Origin: Limanda limanda
Lineage: Eukaryota > Chordata > Actinopteri > Pleuronectiformes > Pleuronectidae
NCBI RefSeq assembly: GCF_963576545.1
Contig: NC_083651.1
Location: 22,556,248 to 22,620,247, forward strand
Length of the DNA stretch: 64,000 nt
Reading direction: 5' to 3'
The first letter of the stretch is position 1. The number at the start of each line of letters is the position of its first letter. Made by a program: the position numbers and the translations under genes. Shown piece by piece: positions 24,022 through 36,245 of this stretch. Under the pieces are notes generated by a model. It did no database searches, was not told the origin of the DNA, and was given only the letters and a program-made list of their open reading frames with translations.

Positions 24022-24502
24022 TGTAATCTGTAAGTGTATGCATGGATAAACCATAGCAGGGGAACTGAATGCAGTACTACAGTAGTAATTTTAGAGGAGA
24101 CATAGTGTGATTATTCAGTTTTTCTGTCCTCTTCTGTGGTATATAGGGTTTTTGAGTATGTAAAAAGGTAAAAAGCCCAAAGTGTGTGATAAAAAGAGTT
24201 GCTCTCACCCTCATAAATCACTGCTGCTGAAGCTCCTGAAACTCCTGAAGCTCCTGAAACACCTTGTCAGTAATCATATTAAAAGATTTATACGTACGCC
24301 CTTCAGTAATTTAGTTTAAATGTGTATATTTTTATCACGGAAAAAACTTGCTATGCTACTTACAGGATATATAACCCACTGGTTGGTAGGAATTAATTCT
24401 ACCTGTCATATGTGAACTACTATCTACCTGAGCGAAAATGCATTCATGTGTGAAAACAGCAACAAACTCTTTCATCTCCTCTCCTCTGGGAGCGAGGTGG
24501 AG

Positions 24503-24504
<2 letters not shown>

Positions 24505-24551
<47 letters not shown>

Positions 24552-24606
24552 AAACACACAGGCCCCGGGCCGGCCCCGCCCCCACTCACTCACTCACACA
24601 CACACA
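24505..24606. repeat. Compound (CA)n - GC block - (CTCA)n tract
   Basis: About 28 CA units (24505-24560) run into a 30-bp G/C-only-type block, GGCCCCGGGCCGGCCCCGCC plus CCC (24561-24583). A (CTCA)n/(CA)n run follows. The alternating purine-pyrimidine and GC palindromic content favours non-B DNA. Confidence 0.97.
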
Positions 24607-25148
24607 GTGAAGCAGAGATGAGAACAGCTCAGTAACGTGAACATTGGCACCAAAAAACTTTGAATTGAAGCCAAGTAAATTGAAACTGGTTGATCTCTAG
24701 TTAAAGCTAATGCATCCAAATACTGACCTAGGATCTGCTGATAGGTTGTATGAAGGTGGTTTGTATCTTCAGATCAACATATGGCTGATTCAGGGGACAT
24801 AAGAACTCTGGCTCGAGAAAGAGAAAGATGTTTTTTCCAGTTTGAATAAAGACATTTTTCTCTCTAATAGGCCAAGACAACAATCCTTCTCTAACCTTAG
24901 CCTGAACTATATACCATGCAGGGTTCTTAAATAAGGATTGTATATATACATACAAATGAAATCCCTCTCAATCATCACTTATCCGGTGAATATATGTGCA
25001 GACGCCCGACCTCTGACTGTATTTACCAAATGATTTCTCACCCTGTTGTGCTCAGTATGTTGCTGGGCTACAAGATGAGGGCAGTGGGTTTGTAGCTCAC
25101 AGCCAATAACAATGCACTGGGTGAGAGGGCAAGACTCTCTCTCTTTTT

Positions 25149-25159
25149 CACACACACAA

Positions 25160-25191
<32 letters not shown>

Positions 25192-25213
25192 GCCCCTACA
25201 CACACACACACAT
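25149..25213. repeat. (CA)n microsatellite, interrupted
   Basis: Two CA blocks separated by CGCCCCTA. It generates spurious open frames on both strands. Confidence 0.98.
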
Positions 25214-27993
25214 AAGCACAAACAGTGGACAGGAAGAAGCGTGCTCTTTGGCTTTATTAACACAAAATACGTCAATACAGTACCTTCCCACAGGGTTGTG
25301 TGGTGGTGTGAGTGTTTTTATTTGTGACTTAGAACCTAACTGCTGTGAAACTATCCCATCTCTCTTTCTATTTGGCCGGAGAGCAAAGACCTACTGTGAA
25401 TGTTGCGTTGACAAAAAGCAAGCAACAAATTCAACATATAAGAAGTGTGAGCTGATATCATATTGCAAGGTTCATTATTTTGAAGTAAAACCAGATAAAC
25501 ATCCTGTGAATTGTTGTGTTTTGATGTTCAGAAAGCATAACTTGGGTGTTCCTGCGTTTCCTTCAAAACGTTGAATGTTGCAAATTAGCTGTTTACAAAT
25601 GTAATTGCCAGGAGACAGTGTGAGTTAGAGGGATGACAACTGATGAACATCTTAAACTAATTACTTGAAGACAGACTTTAGCTGGAATTATTAGTTCTAA
25701 TGGATGGAGAGGTAAAATCCTGATTAACTGTGAACCAATGACAGGTTCCTTAAACACCTCCACCAAGGAGGTTATGTGCCCTGTGACTGTATTTTGCATA
25801 CTTATGTTTTGACTACTGTTATGTGTACGTTGGGGATTAGAGAAAAACAGACATTTGTCTTTCCATCAAATTTTTCAAGCAGATTCCTGTGTCTGAAGTT
25901 AATCAAGTTCTTCCCTTTAGTCATGTGACAGGTGGAGGACACCTGAGTGACGAACAATGAAGAAAACGCTAATGATCGGTTCTACTGGTATTATATAATT
26001 AGCGCCTCACTGTCTTGCTGAGTGTTGCTAAAATTGTATTATTTTAGTGAAGATGTGATTAGTCTCCCACAGGCCCCTTGTTTCTGCACTGAATAATCCC
26101 CTGTGCTTCCTATAGAGAGACGTCATATTGAATAGACAGCCAGCTTGAAACTTCACCAAATTACTTGAACAGTTTAACCTCTGAGGAAGCTCCAGTGGTG
26201 ATTAATTTCATCCCTGTTACACTATTTTAAATAGTTCTCACCAGGGGGGGGTTAACAGCAGCAAAGGCCACAAGCCCATGACCTGCTTCTATTTAAAGTG
26301 ATTACTATGCCTCAAGGAAAACTGGGCAATTATGTATAATTGCAACTTCACAGCATCTCGTAAGTACGGCCTCGTACAGTGTAACGCACAGTATGTGGCT
26401 TGGTATTTAACAAATGTCAGACAGTCAACACAACCATCGTTTAGTTAATGCATCTTTGACCTTTGAAGTCCGGCTTTGTTAATGCATGTGGTTGCTTGTA
26501 AGCAGGCACAACAAAGAGGAGGTGGAGATGAGCAGATGAAACTGTACAGTAACATCTGCAGGGTGTCAGTGTGCAGGAGTTCAGTCAGGTGTGCACTCAC
26601 CTCTTTGACCTTTGTTTTGGAACAGCTTGTCAGGGATGAGAACACCGTTCTGGACTCCTTCACAGGTAAATACTTTTTGGATCGGCAGTGGAGCATGGCT
26701 TCACCGGAGATGAGAGCCCGGGGACAAAGTGAGCAGCGCCCTGACTTCATGTCATCGTACACTACAACAGCCCATAAGGGGTGGGGGGGGGGGGCAGCTA
26801 CAACACAACAACCAGGGCAATACAGGGCTGCTTCTGACAAGGTGAGAGCGGACAACAAACTGAAGTCAAGATTCATTGGGCTGTCAGAACCAAGTGGACT
26901 GAGACATGAGATAATGTACAGACCTAAAACCTCATAGCACTATGTTCCGCAAAGGAGGACAGTAACATCATAACAATAAAACAAATATTAAATTGATATA
27001 ATAATGATAATCTATCTACTAATTACAGACAAAGTGATGTTGTCGATCAGCAATGACCCTTTTACATGAAAAACAGACATTAAAGTACAATAATGAGTCA
27101 ATGCAATGTTTTTTCGGTCTGTAGCAACAAGCTCCATACAAAATGTTTGTAAGATCCCTGAACAGTGTAAGTTATAAGTTTTAAGTATTTACTTAACCCT
27201 CACAGCTCTCAGACATTAAAATTGGTGTCCAGCAGCTTTTGCATAGTAAATCAATCAACATTATCCAACGCAATAGCATCACAAGCCTTTTTTTTAAAGG
27301 AAATATTGACAATATTTTATTCCCACATAAAATGAGAGCAATTATTGTGCAGCACCTGTTAAATATCAGAGAAACAATTGTTATATCCTTGTTCACTGTC
27401 AACACACTATTGCACACTCAAGCTCTCAAGGCTACAATAAAAAGGCCGATCAACACATGCCACTTGTGTTTTATTGTTCCACTACTTCCTTCATCATGAT
27501 GGTAATGGGTGCAATGCTACAGTTTAACAGTTGTCTTGTTCCACACTGTGTCACTGGCTCAGTGGCAATAATAAAATAGCTTTGGCATGTGTCCATTAAT
27601 AACAGACTTGAAGCAGTCATTTAAAGTAAGTCAAAAGTCATTGACTGTAATAACTAATAACTTTTTTGTAGTAATGACTCACTTGCAAAATAAGTATCTA
27701 GTAATAGTAACAATATACTGTAATAAATGATGTTATGATGAAATTCATGTTGAAAATCATGGTAACGTTTGATATTCAAATGATAAAAGAAGTCTATAAA
27801 TGTCATGATGGATTATTCTTTGTTTCGAGTAAATACTATAAATGAGTGTAAATGTTTACTATGAAGGATATTCCTAACAAAATACTCTCATAAACAAAAC
27901 GTTGTTTGTCATCACCAATGACCCAGAAGTCTGTAGAGCTATTTCTCTACAGAGACCCTCTTCCTGTTTTTTACCATGTTTTGATTGGGTGTG

Positions 27994-28075
27994 CAGTGGG
28001 GGTGGGCGATAGTCATCACCAGTGTGATAGTGCACCACGACAGGGATGGTGCAATAGCTTCATCACCATGATAAA
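27994..28075 (+). repeat. Possible hAT/MITE terminal segment
   Basis: CAGTGGGGGTGGGCGATAGT then CATCACC..GTGATAGTGC, an end of the GGGTGGGCGATA type shared by several vertebrate hAT non-autonomous elements. Internal CATCACC/GGTGATG words make short inverted repeats. The partner end was not located. Confidence 0.35.
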
Positions 28076-30129
28076 TCAATAGAGTAATTATAGAAAATAA
28101 AGCGTTTTATTATCTTGAGAAAGCTCAGTTGTGATCTGAATACTTGAACGCTAGCCGCTGCTGTCATGCAAAGTGAGTGGTGAAAAGAGAGCAACCAAAC
28201 TGAAGCTACTTTAAAAGACGAGTGGTGTGTTGGAACCAGAGAAACACAGAGGCAGGTCCCCAAGAAGCAGGTCCTTCTGTTTGCTCAGGTTCAAATCATC
28301 CCACTCTGAGCAAACTACAGTATCACATTATTCTCTAGTTGTAAACTGTGTGTCCGTCCAAGAGCAAACCTCACAGAGCCCAAACTGAATGGTCGGCTTT
28401 TCAAATTTGATTCCATTGGAAACCGACTTGAGCCCAATGCAGTTAATATAAGCTGCACTGAGTTTGTGTTGCTCCGGCCCCGACAAACATGGTTTTCCCT
28501 TATTACAGTATTACACAGCCCAGCCAGTGAGACAGAACCCGACACAAACACAAAAATCATTTAAACAGTTTTTATCCAAATCTAGCCTGGGTCCTGATGG
28601 GCTCAGGCTGGGTATCCACACTCCATTACGCAAACTCCGTTGACATGTTGTGACGGCAAAAATCCATCGCTCGTCCGTGAATATGAGGAGACGACCCACA
28701 ACCAGGCCAAACCCAGCGTGAGGACAACCACAGCTAGTGGAGCACGTCCCAAAATAACACCTGTGTCCCTCTTGGCATCGTCCACTTTTTGCTGCTGCGA
28801 TGCCAAATATGTCAAAACTAGTAGAGATGGAAAGATATTACGACACAGGACAAGATTCTCCTCCACGAGCTTCAAAATAAACTAATACAAGTTAATATCG
28901 CCTCTCTCTGGTATGCATCAGAAAGTACTGCTATGGTTGGTGGGGGGGGGACTCAATAAAACATAGCAGCCAGACGTTTTCTCAACAAAACCAGGTTTTA
29001 TAAACTCTGAGAAGATGAACCCTGAGATTGAAAACTCTTGCTCGTCAGTTCAAGAAACAGCAGTTCTGAGTTAGTTCCATCAACTCTTGAGAATGTTCAC
29101 TCTGAGTTGAAGCACGCGCCCGGTGAGAGGGGGAAAAAAATCCATCATGGATGGAGCTCTATAAGATTCACAAAGGGGAACAGGTACATTTTAATCTGGT
29201 GGCGCCGGGAGGATTAATGTGTGACAACTTACATTTTTCTTTAAAAACAACTGCAATGAAACTGCCTCGGAGTCAGTGAAAAGAGTGAATAAGTCAATAG
29301 CACCAGCAGCATTATTTAGCAGACTTTAATTTCCTTAATGGATGATAAAGTGCTGAAATCCTACTGTTAGATTAAATTTTATAATATATTTTATCACCTG
29401 TAACCTGACGGTGACAAAGTGCTGCTGGCAGAAGATGCAAAATGAGATCAAACAGATAAGAAATAAGTTTTAAGATATTTGAGTGTAACATCACAGTCTG
29501 ACCCAGCACCGCCCTCGAGAGAATCCTGATTTATAGTTGAAAAAGCATCGAAAATGTTCTCATGTCTATTTTACATTGAAAAAAATCGTTCTCAAAAGCA
29601 TTTATTGACTAGATTTTCGTCTGTAGTACATTGGAAAATAGTTATTAAAATGCTGTAAGAACAGGTCGAGACTATATGCAGCCTTTAGGAATGTGACCAA
29701 TCGAAAAAAGACACCATGTATAATGTTTAGGTGTAAGAGATCGTCCTCATTAATGACTGATCAAACATAAAAAAGTTCAACTTCTGCACATCAATGAACT
29801 CCAAAATGAGCTTTTTCATCCACTCTATAGGAAATTAAGCTTCTTCACTTCTCATCGCAGGTTTAACCAACTCACTGAAACAGGTTAGCAGTTTACTCTC
29901 TCTGTCCTCTGCTCATTGTCCTTGTCATGGATGTATCAAGAGCTGCTGGTCGGTGTGGCAGTGTGACCCAGGGCAGCGTTTTCTCACTCTCACACACACA
30001 CACACACACACAGAGCAGAGAGAAAACAGCAGACAGGAACAAATTTGCCCTTTGGCATTCACACACAATCCACGACAAGGACACAGAGCTGCAGAGAGAG
30101 ACACGCCGTGACCTGGTAACCTGACCAAG
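28076..30129. other. Intergenic DNA with possible old repeats
   Basis: The 28950-29130 segment (AAAACCAGGTTTTATAAACT, TTCAAGAAACAGCAGTTCTG) has the look of a dispersed teleost repeat, but I could not find its limits. The minus-strand frame at 28603-28875 is hydrophobic in the middle and has no known match. Confidence 0.45.
29990..30012. repeat. (CA)n microsatellite
   Basis: About 11 perfect CA units. Confidence 0.98.
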
Positions 30130-30290
30130 AATGCGGCCAAACGCGTCCCAGAGCACCTCTACTAAGCTTTGAGTGATTTGTTCTCCGGACGCATCGAGGA
30201 GGCATTTGTGTGCTAAGTGCTGACCACTTGGGATTGGATCCCTCAGGACGCATGTTAATTCCAGGTCCTAAAAGCGTCCAGGAGCTGTAT
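30130..30290. repeat. Repeat family B, second copy
   Basis: The complement strand reads ACCTGGAATTAACATGCGTC, CTGAGGGATCCAATCCCAAG, TGG, then a CGATGCGTCCGGAG segment. It matches the TTAACATCTGTCCTGAGTGATC..CAAGTG block of the copy at 55394-55440 and shares its GATGCGTC word. Too short and diverged to define ends. Confidence 0.45.
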
Positions 30291-32689
30291 ATGAATAGAA
30301 AAAACAAAATACACGTCACCTTTTCCACATCACTGGTGGGACTATGTCTGATGAAAAGAATCCAGCCATTGGGTTGTTTTTAAGTCAGGACTACACGTTG
30401 GGAAACAAAGTGGTCAGATTCCACACATTATACGTGATGAAAAAAGGGCACAAATCTTCCAAAGGACACACGAGAGGATTATATACACAGAGAAAGTTGA
30501 ACCACATTAACCATCTGAAAAACTTTAAAGTATCCAGACATAATCAGCCCATCAAAGAATTTAGTTACAAACAAGCAATTAACTTCAAGCAGATGATAAG
30601 AGTCTCATTTGCCAGAATGTTAACTAAACTCTGTTGAACCAAATTAGAAAACAAGCTGTCAGAAATTAAAGGTATGCAATATGGGAAGCAAAAAGACTGT
30701 TGTGTCATTATTTGGTAAAAATATTTTTGTAAAATGTGACAAAATGTGAAGAAATACAAACACTGGTACAAACAGCGCATCCGACAAAAACAAATGCGTT
30801 CCGTCTGGATAATGTCTCACAGCCTGGACTAAAATTAAAACATGGATTTAAACACAAAAACAACACAAGGAGGAGAACCTGTCATCCACGTATATATCTT
30901 TGCATTGGTGGTGAAATCAACACAGTGTATCTAAACATACAACAAAAAACAAATCCATATCATTATGTTTTCAGGTAGAAGTAACTTTGCTTGTTCCATC
31001 TGGCTCCAAGGTTGTTTATTTCTTCAATCCTTCATTTATTGAGTGTTTTTCTAGGAGCCGGCTCACCTGCTAAATTTTAAGATCCAGGTACAATGAACTG
31101 ACCGTGAAGAGCTGCTCCAGAGAAAATTTGCCAAGAGTGAACATTTTTACGTCAAAAGTGTCAGAAAACAATAACTGAGGAAGTCAAGGAGATGTCTAAA
31201 CGACATGAGATGATAATGGATTTGATGTGAGGTAAAAGAACTCCCTTTTAGAACCTGGGGCAGTATTTTCACATGAACAACATAATTCAGCAATTGTCGG
31301 TCATATGCCAGGGCTGCAGCAGCAGTAGGTTGGGAGGCCGCCTTTCAGAACAGAAAGAAAGCAATACCAATGCACTGAATGGAAGAAGAATATGTGATGG
31401 GTAAAGCTTCCTGAGAAAACAAGAGCAAGGTCAAATAACATCCACAGCAAACTGCGAGGTGGTCGTTAAAGTGAATGGGTCAACAACGGAGGCAAAAGTG
31501 CTGGTCATCAGAGAGAGTTGGACCCAGACCAGTGATGACAACTCATGGGAGAGCAGCACAACGAGGTAATTAAATATAGTTCTGTAAAATACAGCCTACC
31601 TGATCTCAGGTCAGTTTATGAGGCCTGCACACAAGGTTATATTGCTTTGGCATATTAGAAAAAAGGCCAAGTCCATACTGCTATGTTTTCACTTGAAACA
31701 CAAACCGACAAACACACCTGCAGAAAAATATCATGTGACCACTCACTGGACAAGCTCGTGCTGGTGAAAACTATGGTGAAAACAGGAAGACAAGTGCATT
31801 TTTCAAGTTGTCGCAGTTTGCTCAAACAATAGATTGTCTAGATTTATAGATTAGAGGATATATCCACACACCAGTACATGTGTTCTGCACAGGAAGTGAG
31901 ATATGTTAAACAAAGCATATCTATTAATTAATTTCATGTATTTTGTTTAACATATGCAACACTTTAAAGATTTTAAGGATTTATTACACATTAATTACAG
32001 TCTGATCAAACAATCAATTTACCTCCATTTTTTAATCTCATTCTTCTGACCCTGAATATAAACTGTACACAAGTGCTAGTTGTCACTTCTTTGTACAACA
32101 ACAAAGCAGAGACTGGTTTAGAAATAGAAGGGTTACTTGAGAGGCCTGTGTGAAGAGCATGCTGGGAAAACTCACTTGTCCTTGTTCATTCAGAATAATG
32201 GCTTGAATTATTCTGTGCTTGTCATTGCAAGGCCAAATATTTATAATGTAGTGGGAGAAGATAACACAGTGAGCAGTACTTCACATGGGAATTTCAGTTT
32301 TAACACGATATTTCAGAGAGAATATACTTCACTAGCTACTTCGCTGATTAAGATATCTATCCTCTCCAAGATGTTTTATTGTTACACATACATAATTGAA
32401 GGAATCATTTGAACTGTAAAAAAAATATAATGCCTTTAAACATATTCATGATGATTTTAATGCTTCAGGGGCACAAAATGATTACAGATAAAAAATGGTG
32501 CATAAAGATGCCAACATGAAGCAGACACGGGCCAGACGTTCAGTGAGCAGCTATATGCAGAATAAGAAATGGGACCAAAGGGATAATTAAAAAAAAAAAA
32601 CATCCCACATGACATAGATAACTGGTCTGATTACATATTAATACGTCTACTATACACTGTCTAAATTATTAATGCTTTGACCTGCTCTT
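30291..32689. other. Intergenic, AT-rich unique DNA
   Basis: No features recognised. The open frames are lysine/asparagine-rich and reflect AT bias. Confidence 0.6.
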
Positions 32690-32800
32690 CATCCATCTAT
32701 CCGTCCATCCATTGGTTATCTATATAGTTTATCCTGTTGAGAGTCGCTGGGGGCTGGAGGCAACAGGACCGACACATGCCGGTGGGCTGCAGCTCGTATA
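32690..32800 (-). repeat. Dispersed teleost repeat with (GGAT)n tail, copy 3
   Basis: The complement-strand tail (ATCCATCTATCCGTCCATCC at 32691-32710) is followed by TTATCCTGTTGAGAGTCGCT and GGGGGCTGGAGG, the tail-proximal part of the family. It is more diverged and shorter than the copy at 11.8 kb. Confidence 0.65.
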
Positions 32801-35800
32801 AATGTCAACCCTTGATAATCATCCGCAAACTGTTTGCTGCCACAAGCCTCTTCTGAGAACTCATCACCTCAGTGTCAGCAACAGCCGGCGACATTTTAAC
32901 CTCACCGTGAACCCAGAGCACTCGAACTCAACTCTCTGACACACGTCCAGACCAACAAGAACCACCAACTGGACGAAACAAGCAGGAATTTTCTTCCAAG
33001 AAAAGGTTTATTCTGTTCTTTAGTACATGTAAGTTGTCCTTCTGTTCGACAAGAGGTAGAGAAATAACACAATTACATTATTGTTTAAGTGTCAAACTGC
33101 TCGTCTTAATCTCAAAATACTAAATCTGCAATTGAAAATACAACATTGTGTTTGTCACGAGAACATGTTCAGTCAACAGAGGAACAGTGCTGCTTGTCAG
33201 AGTTACTGTCATTTGATGCATCTTTAAAAATGTATCCCTAGAATAGATTTTTAAAGTCTGTGTTTATTCCCCTTTTCATCGTGTGTCTTTGTTTTTTGTT
33301 AGTTTAGTGTAGCATTGGTACTAAATGGGTTGTTTAATTAAATGAAACTTGTTTATGCTATGTGCTTGTACATCATTAATTTAATCCTGGGTGACCTATA
33401 TCCTCACAGAACCATGATAAACCTAGAAAATTATAATTCCAATTGACCTCTTGAATGGCTTGAACAATATGTAACGCTCCCTTGTATGTTTATGTGCCGT
33501 GAATCAACATCCTAAAACCATTATAGCTTCACAAATTCACAAGTTGTTGAAACTATTCATCATGAAATTGAAAACAAATCACCCAACTCCTCCTAATTTG
33601 ATCCTTATAGTCTATTTAAGATTCCTGTTCAGGCGTAATTCTGCTCTCACCAACAGCAAGCTGCTGTTTTCAGTGGAAGTGCTCTGATATATCCTCTGTG
33701 CTCTTCACCTCCCTGGCAGCAGACACACATAGTGGAGCAGCTCACAAACTAATGAGGGGATATTTTTCTTTTGTTTCTAACAAGTTCACCAGAGACCAAA
33801 GCAAAGCAAAAAAGAGAGAGAATCTCGTCCTTAAACTCGTAAAGTGCAGCAGAAGGACTTCGACCGCACCTTTACAGCAATATGTCACTGTTGGGGAGAT
33901 TAAACTGAGCCCTTAGAATGGCCAGAAAATAAATACATATGTTTAAGTTCAAGTATTATTCTGAATAAAATGTTTCTAATTCTCCATCTTTTTCTGCACA
34001 CACGTATATATGTATTTAGTACATTTTCTATGTGCAGTTGGGATATCTTACAAGTGCACATCTCATGTTATCCTCTATTAACCACAGACCATTTTCCTTT
34101 CATAATGCAACATGTTCGGGGGGGAAAACATTTGACAGGAAACATCCGAGGATCTGTACGTTGGACCTTGATATTCAGCAGTGGTGCTGACCTCAGGTTC
34201 AAAGATGAAACAGACTCTGAATCCGCCGCCCTGGAGACTCCATCCCAACGCAGCCATTCGGAAGAATTTCAAATGATCGAGAGATGCCTGTGGTTACTCA
34301 AACATTAATTGCATATGATTAATTGACGGCCCTGGTAAAAGGATTTTAGCAAGCTGGTGCGGTAGTTTCAGACAGTTTCACTTATAGGAGCCAATAATGA
34401 TATCCATCAAATCATCTAGACTACGGCCTATTACCATTTACTTCCAATGCTTGTCCATTATTCATAATCACTAAAAGGTTGTTGTATCTGTATGTAATAG
34501 ACTCATATATGACATGACTTACATTTACTCTATCTCCTTCATGACCTTTGTGGTGTATCAGCCTGATTTGCTGTGCGAAGAAAATTACGAACATCACAAA
34601 GTACCACAGAATGTTTTTACGCTTGGCTGAGGTGGAAAAATCTGTATTTCTATAAAAGGTAAATGCAGCAATGTGCAATTGAGGCATAATTTGTCAATGA
34701 ACCCCAGCTTACGTGAAGCATGAGGCCTCAACATTGTGAAGCTTCGCTCCACGGAAGAGTAAACATCACATCTATGTGGAGCGATTTACAAACTGTGATT
34801 GGTAATTGCATGAAACAAACATAAACGGCTCATTTCCATCATGTTTTCTAAGTTGTTTTTCACTGAGGTTTGACTGGTAGCCTCTTTTCCTGCTTTTATG
34901 CCCTGGTAGAAGATTAGACCACCAGCTGTATCTGTATAATATTTACAAAACAGTAATGGATGGAAAATCTATTTATTTTGGTTTTACTAAAGGTCTTGAA
35001 ATGTGGTTAAAATGTGCGCTACATTCTGAGTTGCACCCGACCCATGAACAGACAGAGAAATTGAAGGCTAACTGAGGGATCAGGAGAGATTGAGTGTGCA
35101 AATGGATGGACTGAGGCATTATTGCTGTTGTTCCAGTGAGGACAAAGCATTTGTAATTCCACATGAAATAGCTGTGAATCAGTTATGGAATGAATAATAC
35201 TGATAAAGTTAATTGTATCAGTAAGTCAAGACAAGGACCCTTCAGCCAGCGTCACCACCTTTCAATTATCATATTTACACCTGAGCTTTTCCTACTGTGA
35301 CATGTCAGAATGTCTGGAAAAAAAGGCTGTTCCTGCATGTGCACCAGCTTTTTATGATTACTCCAAAAAACCCTCTGTCTGTACAAAGGCAGGGTTGGAA
35401 CTAACACCCTCTGATGCATTATTAGGACGAGGCTGTACTGCAGGAGAGAGATGCTGATGAGAAAAAAGACAGGTGAGAAAAAGAAGGCAGGTTGGCCAGC
35501 GGTTCATCCAATGGCACTGGAACAAAAGAACCAGACGGCGCTGTCTAGTTCTCTTCTTAGTCTTTCTTCTTCCTCCCCAGCTTCAAATGAGGGAAGAGTG
35601 AAGTCTCCAGCATCAAACCCCACGGAGCTGGGTGGGGATGAACTAGACAGAAGGTGAAAGTGCAACACATTTGTGGGAAGCAGTATCAGGATGAACTTTC
35701 GAAACAAAGTGTTGCGTGTGTCGACATTTTAGAAAGAACATTATGAGTGTGTTCAGCTGCTGAATCGTATAGTGTATTTGTTCCATGCTCCAAGTTAAGA

Positions 35801-36023
35801 AGCACTAAGTTTCTGTAAAGGCTGAAATAATTGAGGTGATCTGTGGGCTACTATATATACATTAATGTGAATTACAGGTTCTAACGCCCTTCTCTGCATC
35901 GTGCTTTGTATTCACATTTTGTAAGTGCTTGAATTCATGCTGTGTTAGAATCCACTTAATAGCCAGGGATGTATTTTAAGATGTGCTTGGAACCTGGAAT
36001 CGCCACTCGAGTGACCCATTTTC
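32801..36023. other. Intergenic DNA containing the 35.6-kb exon-like segment
   Basis: Other than that segment, the only stretch of note is 34170-34310. Its frame ends in a charged peptide (DLRFKDETDSESAALETPSQ) but has no donor. Confidence 0.5.
35581..35653 (+). CDS. Unassigned candidate internal exon
   Basis: A long pyrimidine tract ending TCTTCTTCCTCCCCAG (to 35580) and a donor AGAAG/GTGAAAG (GT at 35654) enclose 73 nt. One frame is fully open: SNEGRVKSPASNPTELGGDE then LDRR. Acceptor and donor are both above average for random DNA. The protein is not recognised, and no compatible neighbouring exon was seen within several kilobases. It could be a lost, lineage-specific or non-coding RNA exon, or chance. 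Confidence 0.25.
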
Positions 36024-36245
36024 TAATATCTACCTCCAGCAGGAGAATGCACCGTGTCACAAAGCAAAAGTCGTCTGACACCGGTTTTCATGAATATGAC
36101 AATGGGGTTGGTGAACTTCACTGGCCTCCCTCACTCACCAGATCTGCAGTAGATAAAAAAAAAACAGAAGATGTGTGAACAGGAGATTCACAGCACGAAT
36201 GAGTGGCGGAAGAATCTGCAGAAGTGATGTGATGAGTGATGAGAA
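36024..36245 (+). mobile_element. Degenerate Tc1-like transposase fragment (copy 2)
   Basis: The frame at 36031 reads YLQQENAPCHKAKVV, then a stop. The next frame continues FHEYDNGVGELHWPP. Together these follow the Tc1 block FQQDNAPCHKAK..WF.E.DN...L.WPP. The DNA goes on through CACTCACCAGATCTG and then, after a poly(A) interruption, GAACAGGAGATTCACAGCA and AATCTGCAG, as in the gene's 3' part. The catalytic aspartate of the QQDN motif is glutamate here. Same orientation as the copy at 2.5 kb, but retaining a different and better preserved 3' segment. Confidence 0.82.

Larger units (their letters stand above)
23171..27993. other. Intergenic DNA with microsatellites
   Basis: Holds the three CA tracts of 24-25 kb. 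The 153-codon frame at 26476-26937 and its 143-codon antisense partner cross a poly(G) run and are not supported. A 40-nt exon-like segment at 26626-26665 is too short to call. Confidence 0.55.

Noticed and set aside
26476..26937. 153- and 143-codon frames on opposite strands and a 40-nt exon-like segment at 26626-26665
   Set aside because: The frames mirror each other across a poly(G) run. The 40-nt segment has splice-like ends but is too short to support alone.
34170..34310. Charged peptide DLRFKDETDSESAALETPSQ at the end of a frame
   Set aside because: An acceptor-like CAG precedes it, but there is no donor, poly(A) signal or homologue that I recognise.
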